A DNA stretch of 64,000 nt. It comes from Isoetes taiwanensis (Eukaryota; Streptophyta; Lycopodiopsida; Isoetales; Isoetaceae). The stretch is taken from positions 3,186,299 to 3,250,298 of the forward strand of contig JAJEKV010000072.1 in the NCBI GenBank assembly GCA_021234155.1, read 5' to 3'. The notes beneath the pieces were generated by a model. It did no database searches. It was given only the letters and a program-made list of their open reading frames with translations, and had not been told where the DNA came from. Position numbers and translations under genes: made by a program. Every line of letters starts with the position of its first letter. Position 1 is the stretch's first letter. Shown one piece after another: positions 42,028-55,300 of this stretch.

Positions 42028-42439
42028 GGTAAAAATCTTCCTCAACCACCACTCCTATTCCAAGAAATTATCGAACTCAAACCTCAAATTCCTCAAAGAT
42101 CACCGGACTTAAAGACCTCTACTTGTCAAATTTCTGGCAGTCCGTCAAATCCAGGCGCCATGGCCGCTGATTAGGGCGGCACCTTCCAGCAAAGACCATG
42201 AGATAGGGGCTTACCTTTGGGGACGACGGATATGGCGTTTTTTCCAAGTTAGGGCTTCTGGCCAATTATGGTGCCTCCTCCACTCCCTCTTCTTCTCCTC
42301 AGCCTTCCTCCGGTATAGGATCTTATACGCCGTATATACGGCACTTAGGCGTATTCATAACGTCTCTACATGGATTGAATGAATCATGTAGATTATTATC
42401 TTTGCATCCACATGCCATGATATGCATTCTAATATGAAA
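42028..42439 (-). promoter_or_regulatory. CUL3 5' region
   Basis: About 410 bp between the CUL3 start codon and the LINE. It is C/T-rich on the plus strand around 42240-42310 and contains the perfect 14-bp palindrome GCCGTATATACGGC at 42329-42342. The 5' untranslated region and core promoter of CUL3 should lie here; no clear TATA box was seen. Confidence 0.5.
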
Positions 42440-42470
42440 AGGATGGTGATGGGGACGCGCCCTCAGGTGT

Positions 42471-45400
42471 GTGGTATGGAATGTTCATGGCTTTAAGAAT
42501 AGGAAGGAGGTGTCAACTCATTCTATGTGGAAAGAGGCAGATATTGTGGTGCTTTTGGAAACTTGGGAACATGAAACGGCAAGGCTGGGGCATCTACATG
42601 AATTCACTCTATTAGAGTCGGCTTGGAACACTAAGGGAGCAAGTTCTGGAAGGGGGTTTGGAGGAATAGCGTGCTATGTGAGAAACATTTTTGTGGCCAA
42701 GGTGAGAATCACAAAAATATGTGTTTACAACCGATACATTTGGTTGGAACTCAAGGGCAAAAGGCTGGTGTACATTGCTACTGCATACTTTGCACCTGCA
42801 TCTAGTAGTACTTATTTAGATGAAGAATTTTCAAGAGAGGATCCATTCTTACACCTAGTCAGAGACATCAATGCATTTAAGGAAAAGGGGATGGTCTTTC
42901 TCGCTGGAGATTTCAATAGCAGAAGTGCAGAGCGACAAGCCAGCATGTTTGTGAACGGGGTGGAGGATGTCCGTCTGCAAGAGCTCTCACCTGTAGAGGT
43001 TGAAACAGCAGGTTGGAGGAGGTATTCAAAAGATTCTATAGTTAATGAAACAGGCTTAAAATTGCTGCAACTCTGTGAGGCACACGGTCTGGTATTGTAT
43101 AATGGAATTCCCAAATTCCCTGCCTCAGCGGAGCTCACTTGACAAAATGCTAGTGTTGCAGACTACCTGATAGGTGATCCGGCTGCAAGTGAGTTGGTGG
43201 AGAGCTTTCGGGTGGAAGACGAGCTGGAATCTGACCATGCTTCGCTTAGATTTACTCTAAGCGCTCAAGTAGTTGGAGAAGCTTTGGTATACCCAGGAGG
43301 AAGGCTGAAACTGAGGCATGAAAAGAAAAAAGATTATAAAAGGGAATTGGAGCAGTGCTTGACGAACGTAGAATGGCAAGGCAACCTGCACACGAAAAGC
43401 AAGTGTTTCTTGAAAACTGTGATGGATGTGGCTTCTCAGGTTTTTGGCCTAACAAAGGGAGGATCTCATCAGAATGCTGCGTGGCGGGATGATGAGTGCA
43501 GGCTGGTAAAAAATGAATACTATACTAAGCTACCCAGGCAAGAAGCCAAGCAGGCATACAAAAAATTTCTCAAACGGAAGGAGGTAGCTTGGGTGCATGA
43601 ATTGCAGGAAAAACTAGAGTATGAACATCATGACACGAAAACTTTGGGCCCTCCCGCAGGGAAATTCAGTAGAGAGGATCTTCTTCTTTATGCACAGGAG
43701 TTATACCATGCTCCAGATGCCCCAAAAATGGAGGTGCCATCAGCTGAGGTATCCCATGTGTTTGAAGCAATAGATATAGATGTGGCCCTAGAGAAGCTGT
43801 CAAACGGCAAAGCGAGAGATTCTGAAGGGTTTGCCATAGAATTGCTGAAATGGGGAGGGTCAGTGGTGCATGCAAAGGTGGCAGAGATGTTCAACATGTC
43901 ATTCAATGAGGGGTTTCTAGATCAATGGTGTTTAAGCAGAGTAGTGGCTCTCCTAAAAGCTGGTGATCCCAATTGCGTATGAAACTATCGTACAATCATG
44001 GTGAGTAGATGGCTAAATTATTTGAAGCGGTGGTTGAAAGGAAACTCTCATTATGGGCAGATAGAGAAGGGGTTAGAGCTCTTGAACAAGCAGGCTTCCG
44101 GAGAGACCATTCTACTATCGATCACTTGTTGACGTTAAGGGTGATAGCAGAGGGCTCCAAAGGGCCTAATAAGGTGCTTTATGCTAGCTTTGTCGATTTT
44201 ACTAAAGCATTCGACAGGGTACCTCGTGACAAGTTAGGAGAACGGCTTGAGGAGCTGGGATGCCCAGTTGGAATGAGAAAAGCAGTTTCTAGAATATATG
44301 AACGGGTGCTGGTGGAACTTTCCTTTCCCATGGCAGAGTAACATCGGGGTAAAGCAGGGATGCCCGCTTTCTCCCACCCTCTTTGGGCTTTTCATAGACA
44401 GACTAGAAGACTGGCTGGCTTCAGAAATGGTTGGGGTTGAAGTAGGCAGATACCTTATCCAATTGCTACTCTTTGCAGATGATGTCTTGCTCATATCAAG
44501 GACAAGAGAAGAGCTGCAAGAATTGTTGGCCCGGCTGGAAAATTTCTGTAAACATACAGGGATGTCAGTAAACAAGAATAAGACCAATGTCATGGTAGTT
44601 GGATCATGAGAACAAATAGAAATGACTCTGGGTGGTGAGATACTGGAGCAAGTACACCAATACAAGTATCTTGGGATCGAATTTACTGATAATTACCATT
44701 GGAATGAGGCAATTAGGAAGAGGATTGCTGGAAGCTATCGGGCTTTGCATAGTGTAATGAGTCTTTGGAGAAGAACGCGGGTACAAAAATGGCATCTCAG
44801 AAAATTGATGTTTAAGGTCATGGTGCAAACTGTGGCTTTGTATGCATGCCCAATTTGGGCTCGTGGTCTAGCTCGGGCAAGGTGGAAGGAATTAGAACAA
44901 ATTCAGAATAGATTCCTTCTAGAAGAGCTTGGGGCGAAGGCACAGACTCCATACGAGATGCTGCTGGCCTAGGCCAGTTTGTACCCATTAGAGGTGGAGG
45001 CTCTGTCTCAAACTCTAACGTACTTGAAACGGATTCAAATCATGGATACAAATAGGATACCTGTACAAGCATTAGTAGAGTCTCAGAAACAGGAAAATGG
45101 TTGGTATACGCAACTAATAAAATGGGTTGAATGCTGGGGCATACATGTTGATTCCTTACCGTATACAGAAATTGGGCTGCGGGAACTGGTCACTGAGCAG
45201 GCACTACTCAAGCTATGGCTAAGGGATGGTGAGGAGATTGGCGTGAAGCGGGAGTTTTACAGGAGTGACGTAAATCCCATGCTGCTATACACAGAACAAG
45301 ACTATTTGAAAGAGCTACCAGGGGGCAAAACAAGGCGGCTCATCTCGCAGCTTCAATTAAGCTCGCATCATTTACAAATAGAGATTGGCAGAATGGAAAG

Positions 45401-45644
45401 GCCCAAAGTGCCCAGGGAGCTCCGGTTCTGCAAATGCTGCTTTGGTGGTCTGGAAGATGAATATCATGCTTTGCTGACATGTGATTCTTTTCGCCACCTG
45501 CGGGAGCAACATAGTATTATTGCGCCCAATTTCTATACTTTATTACAATTGTCCCCAATATATATTGGAGCATACATACGTGAGTTTTGGGAGGAGAGAA
45601 ATCAGTTATTGGATCTATTTGAGCAAGTTGAAGATCTTACCTAA
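42471..45644 (+). pseudogene. LINE endonuclease-reverse transcriptase ORF, interrupted
   Basis: One polyprotein frame broken by TGA at 43139-43141 and 43980-43982, a frameshift near 44000, another near 44330, TGA at 44607-44609 and TAG at 44970-44972. The pieces are otherwise long and clean (42471-43141, 43194-43982, 44009-44341, 44298-44609, 44622-44972, 44979-45644). Three of the four stops are TGA. The active-site residues are intact, so decay looks recent. It encodes target-primed reverse transcription machinery but is not functional as written. Confidence 0.85.
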
Positions 45645-45737
45645 GAGATGTGTTGTTTACAGATGTGTTTTTTTTTTACAAATAATTTCTTTGTACTTGG
45701 TTCGCCATGGACCTGAGGGTCTGAAGGTGTGAATAAA

Positions 45738-45760
45738 TCAATTTCAATTTCAATTTCAAA
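45738..45760 (+). repeat. LINE 3' tail (CAATTT)n
   Basis: Three to four copies of CAATTT follow AATAAA (45732-45737). A simple-repeat tail marks the 3' end of the LINE. Confidence 0.7.
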
Positions 45761-46499
45761 ACTTCTGATCCTCACGTCATAATGTTATGGCACATAGCCT
45801 TCAATAACTTCATATACTTGCATACATAAGTACAGTTTGAAAACTGGAACCTTGCACCACCAACCCATGAACTTAAAGGACTAGGGCATCCTTGAGCTTC
45901 TGTGAGAGTCGAGCGAAGAGGCTTGAGTTTCCTTTTTTCGCAGCTGATTTGGGATACATTTCATGAGATAATTATGCTCTTTTGTTACTCTGTTGAGGAA
46001 CTATAGACATCATGTCCAGAAAGAACAAATTGATATTGTGTACAGTTACTTGCTTCAATTGTTGTAATCTTGATCAATATGTATAAGCAAAGTTGTTGGG
46101 AAGGAACAGAGTGGTCAACCTTTTGTTGATCAAATGTCTGTTGTAAATAGTAGGTTGGGACTGAAATAGATTCTGAACTATATGCCATATGCAAGAGCTC
46201 TTGATTTGGCCAGTTCATTAGCATCCAACTTTTCTTTATACAATGCTTGGTTACAAAATGGGGACTCAAACCAACAAATCCAAGCCCTCTGCACAAGTAT
46301 AAGCTTGGAATAGATGGTGCAACCACAATAAGAACCAATTACCACTACAAGCATTACAACAACTATTACTGTTGGTAACACATTCCATTATCTCCATAAA
46401 CCTGGTAAAGATCATGTTTTGTAGAAGTGTAATGAAAACATTGTAGTAAATGTTATGTTAGCCGGCCTGATATCCCTTTCAATGCATGGTATATATTTA
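45761..46499. other. Spacer, no gene seen
   Basis: Short frames only (up to 117 codons on the minus strand, 45985-46338) with no recognised motif. It may be the decayed 3' continuation of the PPR-like relic. Confidence 0.4.
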
Positions 46500-47230
46500 T
46501 GGCTTAGCTAGCCCAACAAAGATTTTAGAGATTGTTAAATAATATGTGTGCCTTATTCAGGCTCTTATATTTGAAACATGTATTAACAATGGCATTTCCA
46601 ACACAACATCAAACTCAAACTCACATTTTATAATTTGACCAGGCATCAAGCATCCATACTTTATGTTGCATATCAGAATACCACAATCGTTTCCTGGACA
46701 CTCAGATGACACCATAACCATGCGCAATGTATCCCCAATTAGTGCACTCCATTTTACTACATCATGGACACTCAATTTGCAAAACAAACTTATGTGCCTC
46801 AACATGACTCTTATTTAGTTGTTCATATACTAGTCTATTGGGAGTGTTGATGTCATTATATAAGCTTTAACCATGGCGATATAAATATGTCTATTGCTCT
46901 CCACATCCATTAGCAACATGCACTGGTCAAGTTCAAAGTGTTGGCATTTGTAGAAAGAATCAGGCCATGTGTATGAACTTCGTTTTACTACTTTGGCAAA
47001 AGCTTGATCTACTTCAAGTGGCCCTCCAAAGTCCAAACATATGTAGAAGATGATTGCCTAGATTTTCAAGTCCACAATGAGACATCAGAGATTGAACTTG
47101 CCAGTAGAGATGGCATCCTTCTGCTTGCCACATTCATGTAGAAGACAATATGCCATGTTCCTTGACACCAGAAGTAATTCTTTGAGCAATATTTGATTGT
47201 GTGGATCTTCAAGAGAACTATTACACTACG
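46500..47230 (-). pseudogene. Pentatricopeptide-repeat (PPR) gene relic
   Basis: Minus-strand frames show PPR-like phrases: CLLHECGKQKDA (near 47110-47150), FYKCQHFELDQ and KLSVHDVVKWSALIG (46720-46780), which fit the RDVVSWTALI-type helix of plant PPR repeats. The 35-residue periodicity is lost and several stops interrupt, so it is a short decayed fragment. PPR proteins act on organelle RNA. Identification is by phrase similarity only. Confidence 0.45.
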
Positions 47231-48060
47231 AAGCTGATTAAATGAGCAAAGGTTGATGAAACGAACGTGAAAAAATGCATCAAAGACTCTCTAGCTGTCA
47301 ATGAAGAATGCAGGTAGATGAGAAGTACTACTACCATTTCCAGCAGTTGTATTAACCCCCTCCGAGAAGTCTGGTCCATTCTTATGAGAACTGAAGAAAA
47401 ACCAAAATGCTATCGTGCCTCCTCATCCATTTGTGGAGAAGAACAAGATTGGAAACATAAAATGTGTCTCACAAGATCCGCGGATGGACGTGATTACTCC
47501 AGAAGCATGGCAGCAGCGTCGAATCCAATGTGGAAGAATTGTGTCATACAACTTGCAGAACTTCCATTTAGAAAGGCATCCTTCCATAATCAAAGCCACG
47601 TTTTCTCACTCCAACAAAACCAAACCTGCCTTAGCCTCATCAAGCATAGAAAGAATGATGTTTCAGCCCATGCACGCTTGATCTCTAGAACAACGGATGT
47701 TTGGAACAATGGATCAAGGAGAGAAGAAGATTGTGATTTTTGGGAGACTTTCTAATTTTCTGAACCACATGATGTGAAAATTTAAAATCCAACAGTAGAG
47801 ATTAGTTTTAACTGAGATGTCGTGACATATAGATAGGCTAGAAATCCAAGAAATGTTACAAGGGGGTTCACGCAAGCCTACTAAAAAAGGGTACAAAAAT
47901 GTGAGGTCAATATGTACGTTTTTGAAATAGCACAACATGCTTTTACTACGGATAAGTTGCCTAGGTACACATGAATGCAAAAAAACGTTTACATACTTTT
48001 GTGAGGTCAAAAACGTTTTTCCTCTCTCTTTTTTCTTTTTTCTTTCTTTTCCAACTTTGC
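47231..48060. other. Spacer with unrecognised ORF
   Basis: An open frame of 145 codons (47318-47755, plus) and an overlapping one in another frame resemble nothing known. The C/T-rich stretch near 48010-48055 is low-complexity. I call no gene. Confidence 0.3.
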
Positions 48061-48180
48061 ATATCAATTTTTTTCTCCCATTTTTGGGTTGCCCCTAGGG
48101 GGCAAGCCCTCGCTCTTGTGGGTTTCTGGCATATTCTAAGAATATGCTAGAATATACCTAGAATATGCTAGAAACTGCTC
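48061..48180. repeat. Palindromic GGTTGCCCCTAGGGGGCAA and AATATGCTAG repeats
   Basis: A short inverted repeat (TTGCCCCTAGGGGGCAAG, near 48089-48106) is followed by tandem AGAATATGCTAGAATATACCT-like units (48131-48175). A related GGGTTGCCCGAAGGGCAA occurs near 57988. Origin unknown. Confidence 0.4.
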
Positions 48181-48462
48181 CAAACTTCCTGTTGCCTGTA
48201 AATTGGCGGTCGCCAGTGTTGCTGGGTGGCGCCGTGCAAACCGGCTCACCGAAACTTTGATTCAAACATTCAGCAGAGTGATCGTAACTGATTCATGTGG
48301 ATTATAGGAAGGCTTTCAGTATTTTAGCAGGATCTTAGCAGATGGGAGGGGTTACTGTACTGTCTAGAAAATAATCCTTTGGAGGTCGGGCGTGTAGAGT
48401 TGGCAAGTAGGGTAGCGCAGGCGGTAGGGAGATGGTGAATGCTGAATGTCGAGCTAAGAAAG

Positions 48463-48605
48463 CAAGGTAAGGCCAAAGTTGAGGTTTTTCTATTCTACCC
48501 TTAAGAGCTTTACAAATGGTGTAACCAAATGCTAGGGAATATTCTGGGTATTCTTTTAAAGCCCAATGGCGCCAGGTTTTTAAACATCTGCATCACAACT
48601 TTTTG
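48463..48605 (+). repeat. Dispersed repeat, copy 1
   Basis: About 145 bp (GCAAGGTAAGGCCAAAGTTG..., AATATTCTGGGTATTCTTTT) alignable with 58317-58470 over most of its length. It ends just where the first recognised PP2A B55 exon begins, so it is probably part of the preceding intron. Confidence 0.65.
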
Positions 48606-48728
48606 GGGCTTTAGCAACTGGAGATCGTGGAGGACGGGTTGTTTTATTTGAGAGGGCCGATGGCAAGGATGTATGATACTTTCTTCTATTTGTCATATGC
48701 ATTTGGATTGGTATAGCTTTAAATAATA

Positions 48729-51700
48729 CTAGTAAACGTGTGCCCGGCGTTGCCGGGCTAATGTTCTGGCATGTGTTTTTACTCAGTCTTTTAACGTCCA
48801 CATGCATGTTAATGTTCTTTACTCGCCTTACATATTTTCGGCATTGTTGCACATATGTAGGGCGTGTATTTATATCGGCCTCTTAGTTCTGCCATAGATG
48901 GTCCTCTCTCTGATCCATATGCATTGACTGGCGTTGGTCGGGTGTTGCTAGCTAGATGTGCGAGCGTTATAAAGGAGAGTGATAATTTGTTCATATAGTT
49001 TGGATTGTATGTTTATGTGGGCACTTGGGCGTTTGCCAAGTTTGGGTTGTATGTTTATGGGGCACTTGGCGTTTTCCACTTTTGCCAATTTTTTTCATGG
49101 CGTGTATTTTTGACGTAATATTTTATTCGTTTTGGAACTAATAAAATGTATGTAAATCTAAGGTTTTAACAAATGTCTAAACTACATATTGTTTACTTGA
49201 TAACGCTTGAAGTGTAACTATATAGAACAAATCTTTCAATAAATGTGTTTGCTCGTTCTCTAGATGGTAAATGGGTGCATGACAATTTCGAGCATTATGT
49301 GCAATGAGTGACAGACATAGAAGTATATGTAATAGTGGAAAATTGAGTCAATGATTGTGTCTCATAACATTCCTTGCACTTGAAAGCTTTTGCTATTAAA
49401 GAACCTCAGTAGCCATGCCAAGCATACATAGGGGTATATGGCCATATGTGCATTTGATATACGAATGGGTATGTATTTGTGTCAAACAATATTTGGTGTA
49501 TGGCTATATATGCATTTGATATACGAATGGGTATGTATTTGTGTCAAACAATATTTTGCCATGGATCTTATATCATGTTTGAAGCCTCCTTTAGATGTCA
49601 TATTTGGACCATTGTTGCGTATGTGAATTGAAGGGTACTTTGCTCAACATTACAATATAAAAACTCTAAACTTGAAAATCTTAACCATGTAAAATCTAAT
49701 CCTAAGGAGAGCATTGTTAGCTATAGGTTCGTAAACAAAACTTGACTATTCCATTCGTTGTCCAATGTTTCTAGCAAAGCTCTCACTTGTTATTTATGTG
49801 TGCATGGCAAAGCCTCACTTATACGTGGCAAAACATCACTTATACTTGGCAAAACATCACTTGTTATGTCCGGGTCTATCGGCATGAATGTATCTATGTT
49901 TATATAAATCTAGGTATCATAGATTTGTTGTAGGTGTATATAACTGTGTTATAGTGGGACTCGGAATGGAGATAAAGATGGCCCCTAATAATAATAAATG
50001 ACTATTGAATACTTGACTATTGAAAGTCGATTCACTTTTAACTGCAACTTTAAAGCGTAATATTATTTTGCAACTTTAGATGATGTTGTTTAGGCAAATA
50101 AAGGCAAAGGCAAAGTAACATGGTATTTAACATGGGCATAAAGAATGAATGCAAATGTAGCTCGGGTTTAACACTTGTCCAATAAAGTGAAGTATAAGCT
50201 TGTCTACACTTGTTCTCTTTTTCTTGTTTCTTGGTTGAAGGAGACCGATGGGTTCGTGTTTATGTTACGCTCCTTGACTTCAACCTCCGGCTTCCTTGAT
50301 ATGTGTTTAATAGCTTGATACTCCAACAACTTCTCTTGGTGCAAATGCATGACTTCAAGAGCCACATCCTCAACTTCCGGTTTTTCCGGCTCTTACTGTC
50401 GGAAACCTTGGTGAAGTTCAACCATAATAATAATTTACTACCCATAATTGTTCAAAAGTCTTTTTTATGTGCAATGAGGTACGTAAAACCGACAAATTCT
50501 ATTTTGCATGGTTGCAAAAAGATATAGCACAAAAGATGCCAACAATTTATCCGAACAAAAAAACATGTACTGAAGTATGAACAGGCGAACGAAGTTAACC
50601 CCGATTCTAGCATTGGGGAAGGAAGCGGGCCACTCAAAGATAAATCAGCAAAAGTTGCAAGAGTATCCGGTCACTCGCTCATCGGCAAAATCTCCGTGGG
50701 TCAATAAAATCCTTTTGAAAGCAAATCTATTCTTTTGAGATGGTATTATGCTCCGAGAGCAAGAAAAGAAAAAAAGAGGTTGTTTGCTATGAAATACATA
50801 ATGCTCGATCTACATAATGGAGCCAGACCTAGCTTTGCTTTGTTATCATCTGGGCCAAATATATGCCATTCAATCCAAAGAAAAAAAAAATTTACAAATT
50901 GTTACCAAGCAGCCGAGATGCATAAATTCATTAAGAACAATCGCATACCACAAACCGCAAAAAAGGGACAATCCGAGCAAAAATGCCCTTCTCCTCCAAA
51001 ATATTAAGTTGCGCAAGCATCTTTATTTATCGAAACAAATATTAAATTGCATTGATCTAAAGACAATGTTGCACTATCTACACAAATATGTGTCACATAT
51101 GCCGGAAATGCACCCAGAGAAAGGACAAAAACATTAAATCTTCATAGGAAAATGTCGCAAGAAGTTGGCGATTCGCGCACCGGAGAAGTAGATAAGCCCG
51201 AAGAAGAAAATATAAACCGCCAAAATCAAGGCAAAAACTTTACCGAAGGGAACTCTTTTCTTGCCGCTCAAACCTACATCAAATCGGCCAATAACAACAA
51301 TAAGCCAAAACCCGAAATCGTGCAGGATGAAAATCTAGAGCTAAGCCAAAATATTTACGACCTAATATGCGGAATATATTAATGGGCAAGCATCTAATGC
51401 TTGTAAAACCTAGCTCTAATCCAAAAGCGAAGCTAAAACACGTCGCGTATAACAAACACGAGCATCTTTTCACTCCTTTTCGCAAAAAATGGGTTATGAA
51501 AATTGGAATATGTGGTTTGCAAAACCATTTTACCCGAATGTCCAAAAATTTGGCCCATAATCCAAATCGGTTGAAGCTCCCTGAATCGATTCAAGGATTG
51601 CAAGAGTTGGGTTAGAAGAAAAATGTTTTAAGCCTAAGACGCCTATCGATTACCTTGCATGACATATGAAGACGCGTGGATATGGCTTAGGTAGGGTTCT

Positions 51701-52386
51701 ACCCCGCCAACCGATTCCTCCGCCAAAACGCCCAAACCCCTGTTTCAATGCAAAGATCAAAAGAGAAAACCAAAGATATTCTCCGTCCCGAAGATGTAAG
51801 GAAAGAGCGTAAGAATCAAGGGTCTCTAATCTATGGTAAAAACTTACGTGCATTCAAAATAAAGTTGAATTTTCGCAAAATAGAGTTGGATTTCGCAAAA
51901 AAGAAGAAATAGAAGAAGCTTGAAAAACCCAAATGCTCCATAAAACAGTTTACTTGGCTATTCCTTTTTAGCGGCAAGCAGTTCATAATCGCCGATGATA
52001 TTTGATTGGATACAAAACTTCACAACCCTAAACTCTAAAACGGTGTGCGCTGAAGTCGCCACGGATAGCCGAGGCGGTTCGAAAGCAAGCCAAGCTTATT
52101 CTTGAAGGTTAGACAGGCAGAGTTCAACGCCGCTTTGCTCTCATATATGATTCGATTGAAGACTGCCGCTCGGTTCCCGGATTCATGTGCGTGCAACAAA
52201 TCATCGGTGGAGGAGGCTAAAAACATATACCGGTTTTGAAAAGAGCGTTAAAGAAACGATTTTCTCCCGGATTTGATATTCCGGTCCCAAAATCACGCTT
52301 TTGGCCGGAAAATAGAGTGTTACCGGCGTTACCGGCGGCCGGAAAAAAGAGGACACCCACCCCCAAAAACATTTTAAATAAGTAGA
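48729..52386 (-). mobile_element. Helitron, copy 1 of a head-to-tail pair
   Basis: On the minus strand it starts TCTACTTATTTAAAATG (52386) and ends CTAG (48732-48729) with a 7-bp stem hairpin (GCCCGGC/GCCGGGC, 48742-48758) 9 bp before the CTAG, and a host T follows. These are the three hallmarks of a Helitron. It is 3658 bp and has no Rep or helicase frame, so it is non-autonomous. It contains unidentified, possibly captured, sequence (for example LKRALKKRFSPGFDIPVPK near 52235-52290 on the plus strand). Confidence 0.85.
48742..48758 (-). other. Helitron 3' hairpin, copy 1
   Basis: GCCCGGC, loop of three, GCCGGGC; 9 bp from CTAG. The rolling-circle termination signal by family knowledge. Confidence 0.85.
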
Positions 52387-55300
52387 CTAGTAAACGTGTG
52401 CCCGGCGTTGCCGGGCTAATGTTCTGGCATGTGTTTTTACTCAGTCTTTTAACGTCCACATGCATGTTAATGTTCTTTACTCGCCTTACATATTTTCGGC
52501 ATTGTTGCACATATGTAGGGCGTGTATTTATATCGGCCTCTTAGTTCTGCCATAGATGGTCCTCTCTCTGATCCATATGCATTGACTGGCGTTGGTCGGG
52601 TGTTGCTAGCTAGATGTGCGAGCGTTATAAAGGAGAGTGATAATTTGTTCATATAGTTTGGATTGTATGTTTATGTGGGCACTTGGGCGTTTGCCAAGTT
52701 TGGGTTGTATGTTTATGGGGCACTTGGCGTTTTCCACTTTTGCCAATTTTTTTCATGGCGTGTATTTTTGACGTAATATTTTATTCGTTTTGGAACTAAT
52801 AAAATGTATGTAAATCTAAGGTTTTAACAAATGTCTAAACTACATATTGTTTACTTGATAACGCTTGAAGTGTAACTATATAGAACAAATCTTTCAATAA
52901 ATGTGTTTGCTCGTTCTCTAGATGGTAAATGGGTGCATGACAATTTCGAGCATTATGTGCAATGAGTGACAGACATAGAAGTATATGTAATAGTGGAAAA
53001 TTGAGTCAATGATTGTGTCTCATAACATTCCTTGCACTTGAAAGCTTTTGCTATTAAAGAACCTCGTATTAGCCATGCCAAGCATACATAGGGGTATATG
53101 GCCATATGTGCATTTGATATACGAATGGGTATGTATTTGTGTCAAACAATATTTGGTGTATGGCTATATATGCATTTGATATACGAATGGGTATGTATTT
53201 GTGTCAAACAATATTTTGCCATGGATCTTATATCATGTTTGAAGCCTCCTTTAGATGTCATATTTGGACCATTGTTGCGTATGTGAATTGAAGGGTACTT
53301 TGCTCAACATTACAATATAAAAACTCTAAACTTGAAAATCTTAACCATGTAAAATCTAATCCTAAGGAGAGCATTGTTAGCTATAGGTTCGTAAACAAAA
53401 CTTGACTATTCCATTCGTTGTCCAATGTTTCTAGCAAAGCTCTCACTTGTTATTTATGTGTGCATGGCAAAGCCTCACTTATACGTGGCAAAACATCACT
53501 TATACTTGGCAAAACATCACTTGTTATGTCTGGGTCTATCGGCATGAATGTATCTATGTTTATATAAATCTAGGTATCATAGATTTGTTGTAGGTGTATA
53601 TAACTGTGTTATAGTGGGACTTCGGAATGGAGATAAAGATGGCCCCTAATAATAATAACAGCTATTGAATAACAGCTATTGAAAGTCGATTCACTTTTAA
53701 CCTGCAACTTTAAACAGAATATTATTTTGCAACTTTAGATGATGTTGTTTAGGCAAATAAAGGCAAAGGCAAAGTAACATGGTATTTAACATGGGCATAA
53801 AGAATGAATGCAAATGTAGCTCAGGTTTAACACTTGTCCAATAAAGTGAAGTATAAGCTTGTCTACACTTGTTCTCTTTTTCTTGTTTCTTGGTTCAGAA
53901 GGAGACTGATGGGTTCCAGGTTTATGTTCTGCTCCTTGACTTCAACCTCCAGCTTCCTTGATATGTGTTTAATAGCTTGATACTCCAACAACTTCTCTTG
54001 GTGCAAATGCATGACTTCAGTAGCCACATCCTCAACTTCCAGTTTTTCCAGCTCTTACTCGTCGGAAACCTTGGCTGAAGTTCAACCATAATAATAATTT
54101 ACTACCCATAATTGTTCAAAAGTCTTTTTTATGTGCAATGAGGTACAGAAAACTGACAAATTCTATTTTGCATGGTTGCAAAAAAGATATAGCACAAAAG
54201 ATGCCAACAATTTATCTGAACAAAAAACATGTACAGAAGTATGAACAGGCAGAACGAAGTTAACCTGATTCTAGCATTGGGGAAGGAAGCAGGCCACTCA
54301 AAGATAAATCAGCAAAAGTTGCAAGAGTATCCAGGTCACTCTGCTCATCGGCAAAATCTCCAGGGTCAGTAAAATCCTTTTGAAAGCAAATCTATTCTTT
54401 TGAGATGGTATTATGCTCCAGAGAGCAAGAAAAGAAAAAAGAGGTTGTTTGCTATGAAATACATAATGCTCGTCTACATAATGGACAGACCTAGCTTTGC
54501 TTTGTTATCATACGGGCCAAATATATGCCATTCAATCCAAAGAAAAAAAAAATTTACAAATTGTTACCTGAAGCAGGCTGAGATGCATAAATTCATTAAG
54601 AACAATCTGCATACCACAAACTGCAAAAAAAAGGGACAATCTGAGCAAAAATGCCCTTCTCCTCCAAAATATTAAGTTGCAGCAAGCATCTTTATTTATC
54701 AGAAACAAATATTAAATTGCATTGATCTAAAGACAATGTTGCACTATCTACACAAATATGTGTCACATATGCTGGGAAATGCACCAGAGAAAGGACAAAA
54801 ACATTAAATCTTCATAGGAAAATGTCTGCAAGTTGGCGTATTCTGCACCAGAGAAGTAGATAAGCCCTGAAGAAGAAAATATAAACTGTCAAAATCAAGG
54901 CAAAAACTTTACCTGGAAGGGAACTCTTTTCTTGCTGCTCAAACCTACATCAAATCGGCCAATAACAACAATAAGCCAAAACCTGAAATCGTGCAGATGA
55001 AAATCTAGAGCTAAGCCAAAATATTTCTGACCTAATATGCGGAATATATTAATGGGCAAGCATCTAATGCGCAGAAACCTAGCTCTAATCCAAAAGCGAA
55101 GCTAAAACCTGTGCAGAAGCACAAACACAGGCATCTTTTCACTCCTTTTCTCGCAAAAATGGGTTATGAAAATTGGAATATGTGGTTTGCAAAACCATTT
55201 TACCTGAATGTCCAAAAAATTTGGCCCGCAATCCAAATCGAAGCTGAAGCTCCTGAATCGATTCAAGGATTGCAAGAGTTGGGTTAGAAGAAAAATGTTT

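Larger units (their letters stand above)
42440..45760 (+). mobile_element. Non-LTR retrotransposon (LINE), nearly full ORF2
   Basis: Begins just before an APE-type endonuclease domain (42471-43141: VVWNVHGFKN, GDFN) and continues into reverse transcriptase with NYRTIM, AGFRRDHSTIDHLL, YASFVDFTKAFD (first Asp), GVKQGCPLSPTLF, LLLFADDVLLIS (active site, near 44467), the thumb (YKYLGIEFTDNYHW), ALYACPIWAR and a C-terminal Cys/His knuckle (CKCC..DEYHALLTC). It ends with AATAAA and a (CAATTT)n tail. No ORF1 is visible, so it is 5' truncated. It is different from the A/B units of the array. Confidence 0.85.

Noticed and set aside
42329-42342. Palindrome GCCGTATATACGGC as a defined transcription-factor site
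   Set aside because: It is a perfect palindrome, but I know no factor with this site, so it is only mentioned as a sequence feature.
48741-52386. Protein genes inside the Helitrons (for example frames of 60-130 codons)
   Set aside because: No Rep or helicase motif, and the frames differ between the two copies; they look like non-coding cargo.
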